DNA of 19,584 nucleotides, from assembly GCA_037139695.1 (NCBI GenBank), contig JBAXFX010000019.1, positions 1-19,584 of the forward strand. The letters run 5' to 3'. This document shows, piece after piece, positions 6,279 through 12,818 of this stretch; the first letter of the stretch is position 1; each line of letters begins with the position of its first letter. The translations under genes and the position numbers were made by a program. The stretch is from JAAXTX01 sp037139695 (GTDB lineage Bacteria > Patescibacteriota > Minisyncoccia > Moranbacterales > UBA1568). Under the pieces are notes generated by a model. That model saw only the letters and a list, made by a program, of their open reading frames with translations, was not told the DNA's origin and made no database searches.

Positions 6279-6306
6279 AAAGTACTTGGCCCCTTCTCGG
6301 TTCCAA
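6279..6306 (+). repeat. Diverged GTACTTGACC-type repeat upstream of ino1
   Basis: AAAGTACTTGGCCCCTTCTC and the following GGTTCC resemble the copies at 5989 and 8692, with several changes. It lies 53 bases before the ino1 start. Otherwise I see nothing in 6231-6358 except the ino1 ribosome binding site (AAAGGA, near 6350). Confidence 0.5.
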
Positions 6307-6358
6307 AAGCACTCAAGTATTTTTCTGTCTACTCAGCCGACTGTTAACGAAAGGACAT

Positions 6359-7417
6359 ATGAAGAACGGCGGAATAAAGGTGGCTATCGTCGGAGTCGGA
6401 AACTGTGCCAGCTCCCTTATCCAGGGGCTCGAATACTACAAGGACGTCGATGAGAACTCCGAGCGGGTCATCGGACTCATGAATAACGTTCTTGGCGGGT
6501 ACCGTATTTCCGATATCGAAGTTGTCGCGGCTTTCGACGTGAACGCGAACAAGGTTGGTAAGGATATTTCGGCAGCGGTCTTTGCCGAACCGAACTGTAC
6601 GAAAAAGATCTCCGATGTTCCGACTACGGGCGTGAAGGTTTCTGCGGGGCCGCTACTTGACGGGATTGCTCCGCATATGAAAGACAGGTTCCCCTTGGTG
6701 CAGGAGCCTGATGATGTGGATGCGGTCCTGAAGGAGAGCGGTGCGGAGATACTGGTCAGCTATCTGCCGGCAGGCTCCCAGGAGGCGACCTATTATTGGG
6801 CGGAAAAGGCACTTCAACACAAAGTCGCCTTCATCAACGCGATTCCGGTCTTCGTGTGTAGCGACAAGGAGTGGTCCGCGCGATTCGAACAGGCGGCTAT
6901 TCCGTGCGGCGGCGACGACATAAAGAGCCAGGTCGGGGCGACGATCGTGCATCGCGTGCTTACTCAGCTCGTCCTGGATCGCGGCCAATCGGTCGATGAC
7001 ACCTACCAACTCGATATCGGCGGCAACACCGACTTCGAGAATATGATGACCGGCGAACGGTATGCGCTGAAACGGGAATCGAAGACGAAGGCGATCGCCT
7101 GGAACGGGAAGATCGGCGCGATCAAGCTCGGGAACGTCGATTACGTGCCGCATCTCAAGGACAACAAGGTCGCCTATATAAATATCCGGGGACGACAGTT
7201 CGGGGATATCCCGTTCGAGATAGACGCGAAGCTCAGTGTCGAGGACAGTCCGAACAGTGCCGGGGTGATGGTCGACGCGATCCGTTCCATGAAGATATCA
7301 CTCGATAGGGGACTTTCCGGATATCAGGAATGGGGTTCGTATTTCTTCAAACATCCATTGCGTCAGTACACCGATCAGGAGGCGCGGGACATCGTCGAGA
7401 AGCATGCCGAGAGTTGA
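6359..7417 (+). CDS. ino1: Inositol-3-phosphate synthase
   Basis: The protein has 352 residues, the short prokaryotic form. It converts glucose 6-phosphate to 1L-myo-inositol 1-phosphate using NAD+, the first step of inositol lipid and solute synthesis. The NAD-binding glycine motif is VGVGNCASSL (11-20). Family signatures follow: SYLPAGSQEA (134-143), the phosphate/active-site stretch GDDIKSQVGAT (185-195), LDIGGNTDFENM (218-229) and KLSVEDSPNSAGV (291-303). The ATG has AAAGGA closely upstream. The next gene starts 3 bases after the stop, so the two are translationally coupled. The product could feed archaetidyl- or phosphatidyl-inositol lipids or a glycosylated inositol, but no such gene is in view. 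Confidence 0.93.
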   Translation: MKNGGIKVAIVGVGNCASSLIQGLEYYKDVDENSERVIGLMNNVLGGYRISDIEVVAAFDVNANKVGKDISAAVFAEPNCTKKISDVPTTGVKVSAGPLLDGIAPHMKDRFPLVQEPDDVDAVLKESGAEILVSYLPAGSQEATYYWAEKALQHKVAFINAIPVFVCSDKEWSARFEQAAIPCGGDDIKSQVGATIVHRVLTQLVLDRGQSVDDTYQLDIGGNTDFENMMTGERYALKRESKTKAIAWNGKIGAIKLGNVDYVPHLKDNKVAYINIRGRQFGDIPFEIDAKLSVEDSPNSAGVMVDAIRSMKISLDRGLSGYQEWGSYFFKHPLRQYTDQEARDIVEKHAES

Positions 7418-7420
7418 ACT

Positions 7421-8287
7421 ATGGAATATTCGGACCTGGTACGCGACGTATTTTCGGACGGGGAGAAGAAGCGGTTCATAACCGACAGCCTTCGCGACTC
7501 GATGACCCGTCTCGGATTTTCTGATGCCTTGCGCGACGAATTCCTGCGAAACATCGATACGCTCGACATCGCCGACTTCATCGGGCGACACAAGAACGAG
7601 CTGGAGCGGGTCCAGAACGAACACTTCTTCGGGGAACTGGTCCCGGTGTATTTCAAAGAGAACGTGGTTCCCGAAATACCGGCCAACGGCAAGGTGCTTG
7701 ATCTGGGATGCGGCTCAGCCATCCTGATCCGCTGTCTTATCGAACGGGGAGAAAATTCGGAAATTGTCGGTACGGATATCGTGGCCGACCCGCGCTGGAG
7801 CGGCATCGCTCCCGAAGATGCGCGGCTCGAAGTGGTACGGGAATCGGAATTCCTTCCATATCTGAAACGGGAACAGCCGGACCATGCCGCGGCGACGTGG
7901 GTGTTCCATCATATGGAATACGGGGAGCAGGAGCGATACCTGTCCGCGCTTCACGACGCCCTCAAGCCGGGAGCGACCCTTGTCGCGCTGGAAGACTCGT
8001 ATTCGGAGGTCCTGCCACCCGAGTCCGGCAGGGAGCGTGCCCTGGCGTTCATGCGGTGGAATCTCGAGGACCGGCACAAAATCATGGGAGCGCTCGACTG
8101 GATCGCCAACCGGATTTTCAGCATGCGGACCTCGATGCCGGTGCCGTTCGCGTATAGGACGCTGGAGGAGTGGGCGAGGGTTTTCGAAGGGGCTGGATTT
8201 ACGGTGAAAAAGACCAGATTTCTGGGATTTCCAGACAATAGGGACGTGCATAATCCCCAGAGCCTGATCGTCGTCGAGAGGCGATAG
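7421..8287 (+). CDS. Class I SAM-dependent methyltransferase, coupled to ino1
   Basis: The protein has 288 residues. An N-terminal helical region of about 85 residues precedes a Rossmann methyltransferase core. Motif I is KVLDLGCGSA (91-100), the acidic end of strand 2 is VGTDI (116-120), and the motif IV region reads AATWVFHHMEYGEQERYL (157-174), followed by ALKPGATLVALED. The FHHM stretch resembles methyltransferases acting on small metabolites or lipids, but the substrate cannot be read from sequence. Its 3-base distance from ino1 suggests it may modify inositol or an inositol-linked product; that is inference. It closes the operon before a terminator. Confidence 0.8.
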   Translation: MEYSDLVRDVFSDGEKKRFITDSLRDSMTRLGFSDALRDEFLRNIDTLDIADFIGRHKNELERVQNEHFFGELVPVYFKENVVPEIPANGKVLDLGCGSAILIRCLIERGENSEIVGTDIVADPRWSGIAPEDARLEVVRESEFLPYLKREQPDHAAATWVFHHMEYGEQERYLSALHDALKPGATLVALEDSYSEVLPPESGRERALAFMRWNLEDRHKIMGALDWIANRIFSMRTSMPVPFAYRTLEEWARVFEGAGFTVKKTRFLGFPDNRDVHNPQSLIVVERR

Positions 8288-8293
8288 CACGAC

Positions 8294-8325
8294 GCGCCTG
8301 CCCGACAACGGGCCGGGCGTTTTTC
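8294..8325 (+). terminator. Terminator of the ino1 operon
   Basis: A GC-rich stem with one small bulge (CGCCTGCCCG with CGGGCCGGGCG, loop ACAA) is followed by TTTTT, starting 7 bases after the stop. Confidence 0.75.
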
Positions 8326-8353
8326 GAAAAAATCGCTAAATTCTTAGTAATCC

Positions 8354-8381
8354 TTGCCTTTTCGGCCCGGAGGGGTATGGT
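8354..8381 (+). promoter_or_regulatory. Possible promoter TTGCCT-N16-TATGGT
   Basis: It lies between the ino1 terminator and the next repeat, and TGGAGGTGA follows. It could drive the repeat region and the DHH-like operon. Confidence 0.35.
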
Positions 8382-8400
8382 GGAGGTGACGGTATCAACG

Positions 8401-8440
8401 AAAAAAGTACCTGACCCCTTTTCTGCTCCCGGTTCGGGGT
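8401..8440 (+). repeat. GTACCTGACC-type repeat before a gene fragment
   Basis: AAAAAAGTACCTGACCCCTT and the following TTCTGCTCCCGGTTCGGGG keep the order of the copies at 5989 and 8692, with extra bases in the middle. ACCCC and GGGGT can pair. The fragment's open frame begins inside it. Confidence 0.65.
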
Positions 8441-8633
8441 TACGGACTTCACCGCCCTCAATTATGTCTCGTTTGTCCTGAAAGCGCATTACAAGGATGA
8501 GATGGAAGAAACCGTGAGGGAAAAAATAAAGACCGTGCACTTTCCGCTCCGATTACTTCGTGACGGACAGGGCATCCTCGTCGACAACGGCAAAGCGACC
8601 TTAATCGGTGACGGGGAAGAAACGGTGTTGTAG
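8415..8633 (+). pseudogene. 3' gene fragment carried by the long repeat
   Basis: The open frame has no start until ATG 8502. Coding-like sequence begins right after the repeat: TDFTALNYVSFVLKAHYKDE, then METTVR-like and KIKTVHFPLRLLRDGQGILV, to a TAG at 8631-8633. From the ATG it is 43 residues. Composition looks like a genuine protein tail whose 5' part was lost at the repeat. The last 33 codons are duplicated at 5654-5752. The family is not recognised. Confidence 0.45.
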
Positions 8634-8701
8634 GGGGATTATATCCGCTTTACAACCGGGGCGAAGAGGAGGAAAATGGAGGTGAATAAATGTACTTGAC
8701 C
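8524..8701 (+). repeat. Long direct repeat, copy 2 (matches 5643-5820)
   Basis: This copy is not interrupted by the AT-rich insertion. It ends within ATGTACTTGACC, which here is the start of the DHH-like gene. It carries TTGTAG and TACAAC 17 bases apart (8629-8634 and 8652-8657), which may act as promoter hexamers. Confidence 0.9.
8675..8698 (+). CDS. Seven-codon leader ORF overlapping the DHH-like start
   Basis: AGGAGG is followed by ATG GAG GTG AAT AAA TGT ACT TGA (MEVNKCT). Its end overlaps the ATG of the main gene (8690) in another frame, a layout that would couple the two. The same bases occur in the copy at 5794. There is no direct evidence of translation. Confidence 0.3.
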
Positions 8702-9700
8702 CTTTTTCGGGTTCGGAACGATATGACTCGATCGGAAGACTTTTCGGACGAACGACAAAATCAGGGGCATACGAAACGAAGAAGTTTGGTGGAGGCTTTT
8801 CGTGCGCGACCAATCGAATTCCTGGAGGAATTTTCCGACATCACGGTCGGGGAACTCGAGGAGCGGTTTCCGGGCGACTTTCTCATCATCGCGTGCGATT
8901 TCGGGATTCGTGGCGTCGAGAACGGGGAGGAGATTCCCGGCGGGTATCGGCAGGGGCGTGTGCTTTCGATCGATCATCATGCGCCGACCGCGCGGATGGC
9001 ACGACAAATCTCGAGTACGACGCTTGCCATCGAACAGGCCCGAAACGGTGGCTTTCCGGCGGATGGGAAGGTCGTCATTCATCATACCGATTGCGACAGT
9101 CTTCTTTCCTCGCTCATCGCGAGCGGGTTCTTGCCGCCCGAAGACCGCTTCAACGACGCGGCGATCTCGGCGGACCATACCGGGGAACCGGACGATATCG
9201 CCGATCTGTTACAGCCACTTCAGAAGTTGCGCGATATCGAATTCTCGCTCCGCAATCTCGATTTGTCGCTTTCGGGTAAACCGATCGGACAGGACGCGCA
9301 CGAACTCGTGCTCGGGCGACTGGAACGGCGTGAACTCGTCGCGAAACTCGTTTCCCAAGGAGCGTTCAACACAACGGGCGACGTCTATTACGCCTCGTTT
9401 CCCGACACGCATGACTCCGTATTTTTCCCGTCACTCTTGCCGGAAGCCGCGGTGATCCTTGTCGGTTCTCCCATGAAAAATCATCCGGAAAAAACGTATA
9501 TCAAGGTCCGACTCGGCATAAGGGCGCCGGAGGGATTCATGATCAACACGCTCGGCTTGCCGGATTTCGGAGGTCGGTGGAACGCGGGGAATACCAAACG
9601 GCACGGTGGTACGGCGATTCCGATCGCGGAATACGCGAAGATCGTCCTGGAAAAACTTGAGCGATTTTCCGGAGGGGGAGCAATATTTGAGAGCAAATGA
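8690..9700 (+). CDS. DHH-superfamily phosphoesterase-like protein
   Basis: The protein has 336 residues from ATG 8690, which has GGAGGTG five bases upstream; ATG 8723 has no such site. The first 10 or so codons therefore come from the repeat element. Metal-binding motifs of the DHH type are visible: IIACDFG (66-72), LSIDHHAPT (92-100), VIHHTDCDSLLSS (129-141) and AAISADHTGEPDD (157-169). The C-terminal GGRWNAGNTKRHGG (294-307) recalls the glycine/histidine nucleic-acid-binding loop of DHHA1 domains. DHH proteins hydrolyse phosphoesters such as small oligonucleotides, cyclic dinucleotides or polyphosphate, mostly with Mn2+. The order and spacing are not those of RecJ, so the substrate is open. 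It is first of four closely spaced genes and overlaps the next by four bases (ATGA). Confidence 0.65.
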   Translation: MYLTLFRVRNDMTRSEDFSDERQNQGHTKRRSLVEAFRARPIEFLEEFSDITVGELEERFPGDFLIIACDFGIRGVENGEEIPGGYRQGRVLSIDHHAPTARMARQISSTTLAIEQARNGGFPADGKVVIHHTDCDSLLSSLIASGFLPPEDRFNDAAISADHTGEPDDIADLLQPLQKLRDIEFSLRNLDLSLSGKPIGQDAHELVLGRLERRELVAKLVSQGAFNTTGDVYYASFPDTHDSVFFPSLLPEAAVILVGSPMKNHPEKTYIKVRLGIRAPEGFMINTLGLPDFGGRWNAGNTKRHGGTAIPIAEYAKIVLEKLERFSGGGAIFESK

Positions 9701-10323
9701 TCGGATTCGGAAAACGAATGATTATCGTATCAAGAAACCATATGACCCTTTCCCCATACCATCAGAAATATGCCGGATATCCGGATGAGGAGATTTGGAT
9801 ACGGGCGGACGTGAAAGAATCCGAATTGAAAATGATATTCGAATACGCTCCCTTGAAGACGGAAAGCGCGGTCGTGAAGGTGGCGGTCATGGGAAGCGGC
9901 GACCGGCGATTCGTGCAGCATCATGAGCGGATCTTCACGGAACTCCTCGGGAAGCGAGTCGAGGTGACGACATTCAACATCACGACCGAACACCTGGAAG
10001 GGGAGGATCGGGCGATCTTGCATGACTGCACGAAATCGCTCCCGGGTATGCCCTATGACATTACCTATTCTCATGTCCTGTTGAAATTCATCGAGACGGA
10101 AAAGCAATGGGACGTGATCATGAATTCATATGCCGCACTCTCGGAGGGTGGACTTGCGATACACGTCTTCGATTCCTCGGACTACGAGACGGAGGAGAAG
10201 CTCCAATCGGACGGGTACTTTTCCGTTCCACTTGTGCAATACGAGAACCGCTTGAAGGCACTTGGTATCGAATTCGTCGAGGTTCCCGTCCGCTACGGGA
10301 AGGCGCTCGTGCTGAAGAAATAG
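9697..10323 (+). CDS. Atypical SAM methyltransferase-like protein
   Basis: The protein has 208 residues from the ATG overlapping the upstream stop; internal ATGs at 9718 and 9742 are alternatives. The layout resembles a class I methyltransferase: VVKVAVMGSGDRRF (59-72) as motif I, EVTTFNIT (89-96) as strand 2, DITYSHVLLKFIETEKQWDV (121-140) as the motif IV region, and LSEGGLAIHVFDSSD (148-162). The glycine motif MGSGD is kept, but the acidic residue after strand 2 is not obvious. It may be a divergent or inactive methyltransferase fold. It sits between the DHH-like gene and a typical methyltransferase, 7 bases before the latter, and all are probably co-translated. Confidence 0.55.
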   Translation: MIGFGKRMIIVSRNHMTLSPYHQKYAGYPDEEIWIRADVKESELKMIFEYAPLKTESAVVKVAVMGSGDRRFVQHHERIFTELLGKRVEVTTFNITTEHLEGEDRAILHDCTKSLPGMPYDITYSHVLLKFIETEKQWDVIMNSYAALSEGGLAIHVFDSSDYETEEKLQSDGYFSVPLVQYENRLKALGIEFVEVPVRYGKALVLKK

Positions 10324-10330
10324 GAGGAGT

Positions 10331-10987
10331 ATGAATAACAACGATTATCACAACAAGATCATGGAGTCATACCTGCCGGAATCGTACCGGGTCTGGTTTG
10401 AAGAAGAGGTGAAATACCTCGTCGCTCATGTCACCCGCTCGGCCTCCGTGCTCGATATCGGCTCCGGGGACGGCCGCACTATAAACGATCTGTTGCCGGT
10501 CACGAAGAATATAACGGGTATCGATCACGACACTGCCGCTATCGAGCGGGCCAAGGAACGGTTCAAGGATTTCCCGTCGGTGCATGTTGAAACTGCGGAC
10601 GCGACGAAGATTCCGTTTGAAGATGAACAATTCGATTTTGTTACGTGCATGGGGGTGTTTATGAATCTTGGGGAACACAGGACGGAGGCGCTTCGGGAAA
10701 TGAAACGGGTGCTAAAAGATGACGGTAAGGTCATCCTGGATTCTTTTTCGGAACGATCGTTACCGGAACGTCTGAAGGCATACGAAAGCGCCGGTGTCCC
10801 GGTGAAACGAATCGAGGGCGGAGCGGTATATTTCGATGAGAGTATCGGCGACAATGTTTCGGAGCAGTTTACCGAAGGAGAATTGAGAGATATTTTTGAT
10901 CGGGAGGGATTGATCATCGAAGATATGTATGATGGTGGAATCGTATACATATTTACCGTTTCGAAGAAAAAAAACAGTCTTATATAG
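10331..10987 (+). CDS. Class I SAM-dependent methyltransferase (type 11-like)
   Basis: The protein has 218 residues with an excellent TAGGAGGAG Shine-Dalgarno sequence. Motif I is SVLDIGSGDGRT (39-50), the SAM ribose-binding acid is in ITGIDHD (61-67), the adenine-side motif is ETADATKIPFEDEQFDFVTC (87-106), and EMKRVLKDDGKVILDSFSE follows. This matches the broad UbiE/COQ5-like group that methylates small molecules or lipids. No substrate can be named. It is third in the DHH-like operon, and the small membrane protein follows after 20 bases. Confidence 0.85.
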   Translation: MNNNDYHNKIMESYLPESYRVWFEEEVKYLVAHVTRSASVLDIGSGDGRTINDLLPVTKNITGIDHDTAAIERAKERFKDFPSVHVETADATKIPFEDEQFDFVTCMGVFMNLGEHRTEALREMKRVLKDDGKVILDSFSERSLPERLKAYESAGVPVKRIEGGAVYFDESIGDNVSEQFTEGELRDIFDREGLIIEDMYDGGIVYIFTVSKKKNSLI

Positions 10988-11007
10988 TAATCCGTATCCA
11001 TAATCGT

Positions 11008-11172
11008 ATGGAAAAGATAAAGGTGGAGCAGCACGGGTTCACGGCGTTCTCGTGGTTCGCCGGGTGGCTGTTCACGATCGGGTTCCTGCACCTCCCGTTC
11101 TTTCAGGGGGTGCTCGCGATCCTTTTGTGGCCGTACTACATCGGCCTCGCGGTGAGCGCCTTGGCGAAGTAA
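11008..11172 (+). CDS. 54-residue membrane protein
   Basis: It reads MEKIKVEQHGFTAFSW, then two hydrophobic stretches, FAGWLFTIGFLHLPFF (17-32) and GVLAILLWPYYIGLAVSALA (34-53). The aromatic-rich GWLFTIGFL...LLWPYYIG pattern is one I have seen in small conserved membrane proteins of unknown function. There is no strong Shine-Dalgarno sequence. It is the last gene of the operon. The small size and helix pair suggest an accessory or packing role, not an enzyme. Confidence 0.65.
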   Translation: MEKIKVEQHGFTAFSWFAGWLFTIGFLHLPFFQGVLAILLWPYYIGLAVSALAK

Positions 11173-11239
11173 GGGGAATTTCGGAAAGCGATACCCCCGT
11201 CTCCGCGAGGGAGTCGGCGACTGCGGTCATTCGTTTTTC

Positions 11240-11297
11240 GGGTCCCATGAACCCACAAAATGACGTTAAAGACGGCTTTCTCAAGCCTTCATGTTTT
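11240..11297 (+). terminator. Weak paired hairpins after the DHH-like operon
   Basis: GGGT/ACCC (11240-11254) and GGCTT-TCTC-AAGCC (11274-11287) are followed by TTCATGTTTT. This is a decayed member of the GAAGGC terminator family; GTCGAAA follows as in the other copies. Confidence 0.45.
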
Positions 11298-11317
11298 GTC
11301 GAAATTGGAAATTCGGG

Positions 11318-11346
11318 TTTCGGGGCCGGTAAACGTGGGGTATACT
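11318..11346 (+). promoter_or_regulatory. Promoter TTTCGG-N17-TATACT
   Basis: TTTCGG (11318-11323) and TATACT (11341-11346) are 17 bases apart. The 45 bases around it are nearly identical to those at 14250-14278. It drives the gene starting at 11395. Confidence 0.65.
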
Positions 11347-11394
11347 GGAAGCATCAGTTCAATTCGAAGAAATACCATTATGAAGGAAGATTCC

Positions 11395-12264
11395 ATGATC
11401 GGTCCCGGGGGTGGGAATTTGTCGAAGGAAGCTCCACAATTCCTAAAAGCGTTTTCCCGCGCGAATTCATCGGAAGAGCGTGACATGTTGGCGGCCTCGA
11501 TCCGTGAGAGTCGAAGGAAACGTGACGGATGGCAGAAAGAGCATGACGGCCGGATGGGGGAAAAGAACAAGCTTGTCGAAGAGATGGATGGCCTCCGTGG
11601 CGAGATCGGCACGTATGAAAATGGGAACCTCGTGACCAAGGTGAAGGATTATCTCGCGTATCGTGCCGCAAAGGCGAAGCTCGAGGAAAAACTTGGCCCG
11701 CTCGGTCTGGCGGAGGAAAGCGTGAACAGTTCGGAGAAAGAGAAGCCGGATTTTGCCGAGGCGCGCGAACTCCTGGACGGTTTCTATGAAGGTGAGAAGA
11801 AAAAATGGGCCGATGCCGGACATACTCCGGAGGACATCGCGGAGAATTTCTCCGAGGAGCATCTGTCGTCATTGTCCGTCGAGGACTATGCGCTTCTGAT
11901 GCGACGTTTCCCGGGAGAGATGCTTACGCACGTGACGCGGCAGGGTATCCGTGATCATGCGGGGAGCATGTGGCATACGGCCGGTGAAGGGAATTTTCAA
12001 GGAGGCTTCGAGTCCATGCTTGAGGACGGGAAACTTCGTTCGAACCTGGGCATCACGCTCAAGGAACATGAGAAAGAGGCTGCGATGGCGAAATTCCTGC
12101 GGCTGGACGGGATTAGCTCGAGGGAAGAGGCACTCCATAAGTTGGAGAGCAAATTCGGACCGAATGCCACTTCGGACAACGGATTCGCGGATGATTCGGC
12201 GGTGCACTTCGCTGCGGAGCAGGTGATGGACGAAATTGGCCGATATCTGGGGAGCGAAGGATGA
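11395..12264 (+). CDS. Helical/coiled-coil protein of unknown function, 5' part of a split gene
   Basis: The protein has 289 residues from ATG 11395, which has AAGGAAG five bases upstream. ATG 11380 is possible, and a longer ATG at 11260 lies before the promoter and is unlikely. Residues 1-15 are Gly-rich. Residues 25-110 are charged and heptad-like (SRRKRDGWQKEHDGRMGEKN, then KLVEEMDGLRGEIG), probably coiled coil. A largely helical region follows, containing GHTPEDIAENFSEEHLSSLS and RFPGEMLTHVTRQGI. There is no signal peptide or membrane segment. The frame ends at TGA 12262, while the next frame continues in the same style at once, so the original product was probably about 410 residues. The family is not recognised. 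Confidence 0.6.
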   Translation: MIGPGGGNLSKEAPQFLKAFSRANSSEERDMLAASIRESRRKRDGWQKEHDGRMGEKNKLVEEMDGLRGEIGTYENGNLVTKVKDYLAYRAAKAKLEEKLGPLGLAEESVNSSEKEKPDFAEARELLDGFYEGEKKKWADAGHTPEDIAENFSEEHLSSLSVEDYALLMRRFPGEMLTHVTRQGIRDHAGSMWHTAGEGNFQGGFESMLEDGKLRSNLGITLKEHEKEAAMAKFLRLDGISSREEALHKLESKFGPNATSDNGFADDSAVHFAAEQVMDEIGRYLGSEG

Positions 12265-12634
12265 ACATGAGGAGTACGTGAAGATTCTCCGGAAATATTT
12301 CGACGATCATGCAGCGGATCGATATGAGACGGCGAAGGAGACGATACCATCGAAGGAATACTGGGAGCGGTACTTCCAACGGAATCTGGAGCAGCGACCG
12401 TCGAAGGTGGTCTACTATCGCGGAGGTGACCCTTCACGCGCATTGAACCGGTGGCGGGGAGGGAACGACATAACGAAGAAATCGGCAGACCCGACATTCG
12501 GTTTTTCCGATCACGAGGTGTCGACCGAAGCTCCCGAGGCGAACGAGGGGAGGGAACGATTCCTGTCGCTCGCACGCAAGGTGATCGACGACCGATTCCC
12601 GGCATCAGGGTCAGCTATCGATTCCGGTGTCTGA
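12236..12634 (+). CDS. 3' part of the split coiled-coil gene
   Basis: The open frame starts from a TTG at 12236 and has 132 residues, overlapping the preceding frame by 29 bases. Its coding-like part begins around AKDEHEEYVKILRKYFDDHA and continues SKEYWERYFQRNLEQRPSKV, then VYYRGGDPSRALNRW. There is no good start signal: AGGAG before GTG 12278 is too close. Removing one G from the run at 12249-12252 would join the frames as RYLG-AKDEHEEY. I read it as the C-terminal half of the gene at 11395, separated by a real or assembly frameshift. Function unknown. Confidence 0.5.
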   Translation: MADIWGAKDEHEEYVKILRKYFDDHAADRYETAKETIPSKEYWERYFQRNLEQRPSKVVYYRGGDPSRALNRWRGGNDITKKSADPTFGFSDHEVSTEAPEANEGRERFLSLARKVIDDRFPASGSAIDSGV

Positions 12635-12678
12635 CGGAGTAGCTCATCCGGTTTCCCTCAAATCGAAAACTGACCGGA

Positions 12679-12706
12679 AAGAAGGCCTATTAAGGCCTTC
12701 TTCTTT
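12679..12706 (+). terminator. Strong terminator after the split gene
   Basis: A 10-bp perfect stem (AAGAAGGCCT at 12679-12688, AGGCCTTCTT at 12693-12702, loop ATTA) runs into CTTT. GTCGAAATCGGAAA follows, as in the other members of this terminator family. Confidence 0.85.
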
Positions 12707-12744
12707 CGTCGAAATCGGAAAGGTGTGGAAATTTTGTGGCCGTA

Positions 12745-12773
12745 TTGATTTCCGCGCCGAGACGAGGTAGAGT
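12745..12773 (+). promoter_or_regulatory. Promoter TTGATT-N17-TAGAGT of the first cysteine-rich gene
   Basis: TTGATT (12745-12750) and TAGAGT (12768-12773) are 17 bases apart. The spacer ends in GACGAGG, close to GATGAGG in the promoter at 13490. Confidence 0.65.
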
Positions 12774-12781
12774 GACGCTAG

Positions 12782-12802
12782 TGTAGAATCGGTTACTTAA
12801 CG
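12782..12802 (+). promoter_or_regulatory. Leader box TGTAGAATC-n2-TTAC-n-TAACG, copy 1
   Basis: The box lies just downstream of the -10, in the leader of the first cysteine-rich gene. It is repeated in the leader of the second gene at 13531-13552. It could be an operator, an RNA element, or a second -10 (TAGAAT). Confidence 0.5.
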
Positions 12803-12818
12803 TATTCGGGAGGGGAAG

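Noticed and set aside
11260..11394. Extended N-terminus of the coiled-coil protein
   Set aside because: The extra codons lie across a terminator remnant and the TTTCGG-N17-TATACT promoter, so they are upstream of the transcript start.
11997..12605. 202-residue minus-strand ORF
   Set aside because: It is rich in Ser/Arg/Pro, antisense to the split coiled-coil gene, and has no ribosome site.
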